Origin: Patescibacteria group bacterium | GTDB lineage: Bacteria > Patescibacteriota > WWE3 > UBA101185 > UBA10185 | DNA length: 5,584 nucleotides | NCBI GenBank assembly: GCA_022710505.1 | Contig: JAKLGS010000046.1 | Coordinates: forward strand, 1 to 5,584 | Direction: 5' to 3' | In this document: positions 5,566 to 5,584 of the stretch, piece after piece | Position numbering within the stretch: position 1 is the stretch's first letter | Layout: each line of letters opens with the position of its first letter | The notes under the pieces: model-generated | The model's input: only the letters and a program-made list of their open reading frames with translations | The model's database searches: none | What the model was told of the DNA's origin: nothing | Position numbers and translations under genes: made by a program

Positions 5566-5584
5566 ATCTCTCCCCCTCCGCCAG
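5566..5584 (+). repeat. Direct repeat copy 3, at the window edge
   Basis: This is a third exact copy of the 19-base tRNA-Ser 3'-end repeat, 149 bases after copy 2. Identity with copy 1 extends upstream by a further three bases (CGA), making 22. The final G is the last base of the window, so whether a hairpin and more units follow cannot be seen. Confidence 0.95.

Noticed and set aside
5235..5584. CRISPR array
   Set aside because: Only three repeats with unequal spacing of 182 and 149 bases, spacers that are homologous to each other, and a repeat that is the tRNA end itself; none of this fits CRISPR.
5293..5584. Two further tRNA-Ser genes or pseudogenes
   Set aside because: The 3' ends match exactly, but no 5' acceptor complementary to CCCCTCC, no anticodon arm and no T-arm 5' strand can be found in either unit.
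5235..5584. Integron attC sites
   Set aside because: No GTTRRRY-type core sites or paired R/L boxes are seen, and there are no cassette reading frames.

Overview
The window looks like AT-rich chromosomal DNA from a bacterium, most plausibly a Candidate Phyla Radiation (Patescibacteria) lineage such as Katanobacteria/WWE3 or Microgenomates. This is an inference from the low GC, the tight gene packing, the comEC function split over two genes, weak or absent Shine-Dalgarno sites, and a nucleoside-diphosphate kinase with extra internal segments. Four of the five genes end in TGA and tryptophan is TGG, so the code is standard; this argues against Gracilibacteria or Absconditabacteria, where TGA is recoded.

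Layout, all on the + strand. (1) 2-1556: a two-gene comEC module. The 5'-truncated membrane channel half overlaps by 14 bases a secreted metallo-beta-lactamase half, together forming a DNA-uptake channel. (2) 1557-1667: a short gap with a D-arm-like stretch and a weak AT-rich hairpin plus T run. (3) 1668-3428: argS, arginyl-tRNA synthetase. (4) 3438-4523: a membrane-anchored metallophosphoesterase with a divergent active site, 9 bases after argS. (5) 4554-5117: ndk, with its own extended -10 promoter that predicts a nearly leaderless mRNA. (6) 5163-5252: tRNA-Ser(UGA) with encoded CCA, behind a consensus -10 box.

The most unusual part is 5235-5584. The last 19 bases of the tRNA region (3' half of the T-arm, acceptor strand, discriminator, CCA and one G) recur twice downstream as exact direct repeats at spacings of 182 and 149 bases, and the window ends on the last base of the third copy. 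Copies 1 and 2 are each followed by a 17-bp hairpin with a 6-base CTTTA(T/G) loop. The two hairpins differ at six stem positions and all six differences are compensated on the opposite arm. After each hairpin comes a structured, non-coding body that begins with a GGAGAT-type motif able to pair with the next repeat copy. The array therefore consists of diverged, homologous, RNA-structured units, each restoring a tRNA 3' end followed (at least twice) by a terminator-like hairpin. The best readings are small non-autonomous elements integrated at a tRNA 3' end, or a family of tRNA-like structured RNAs. No protein gene for mobility is visible here.

The protein genes are housekeeping (translation, nucleotide balance) plus DNA uptake. 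No functional link between them and the array can be seen.
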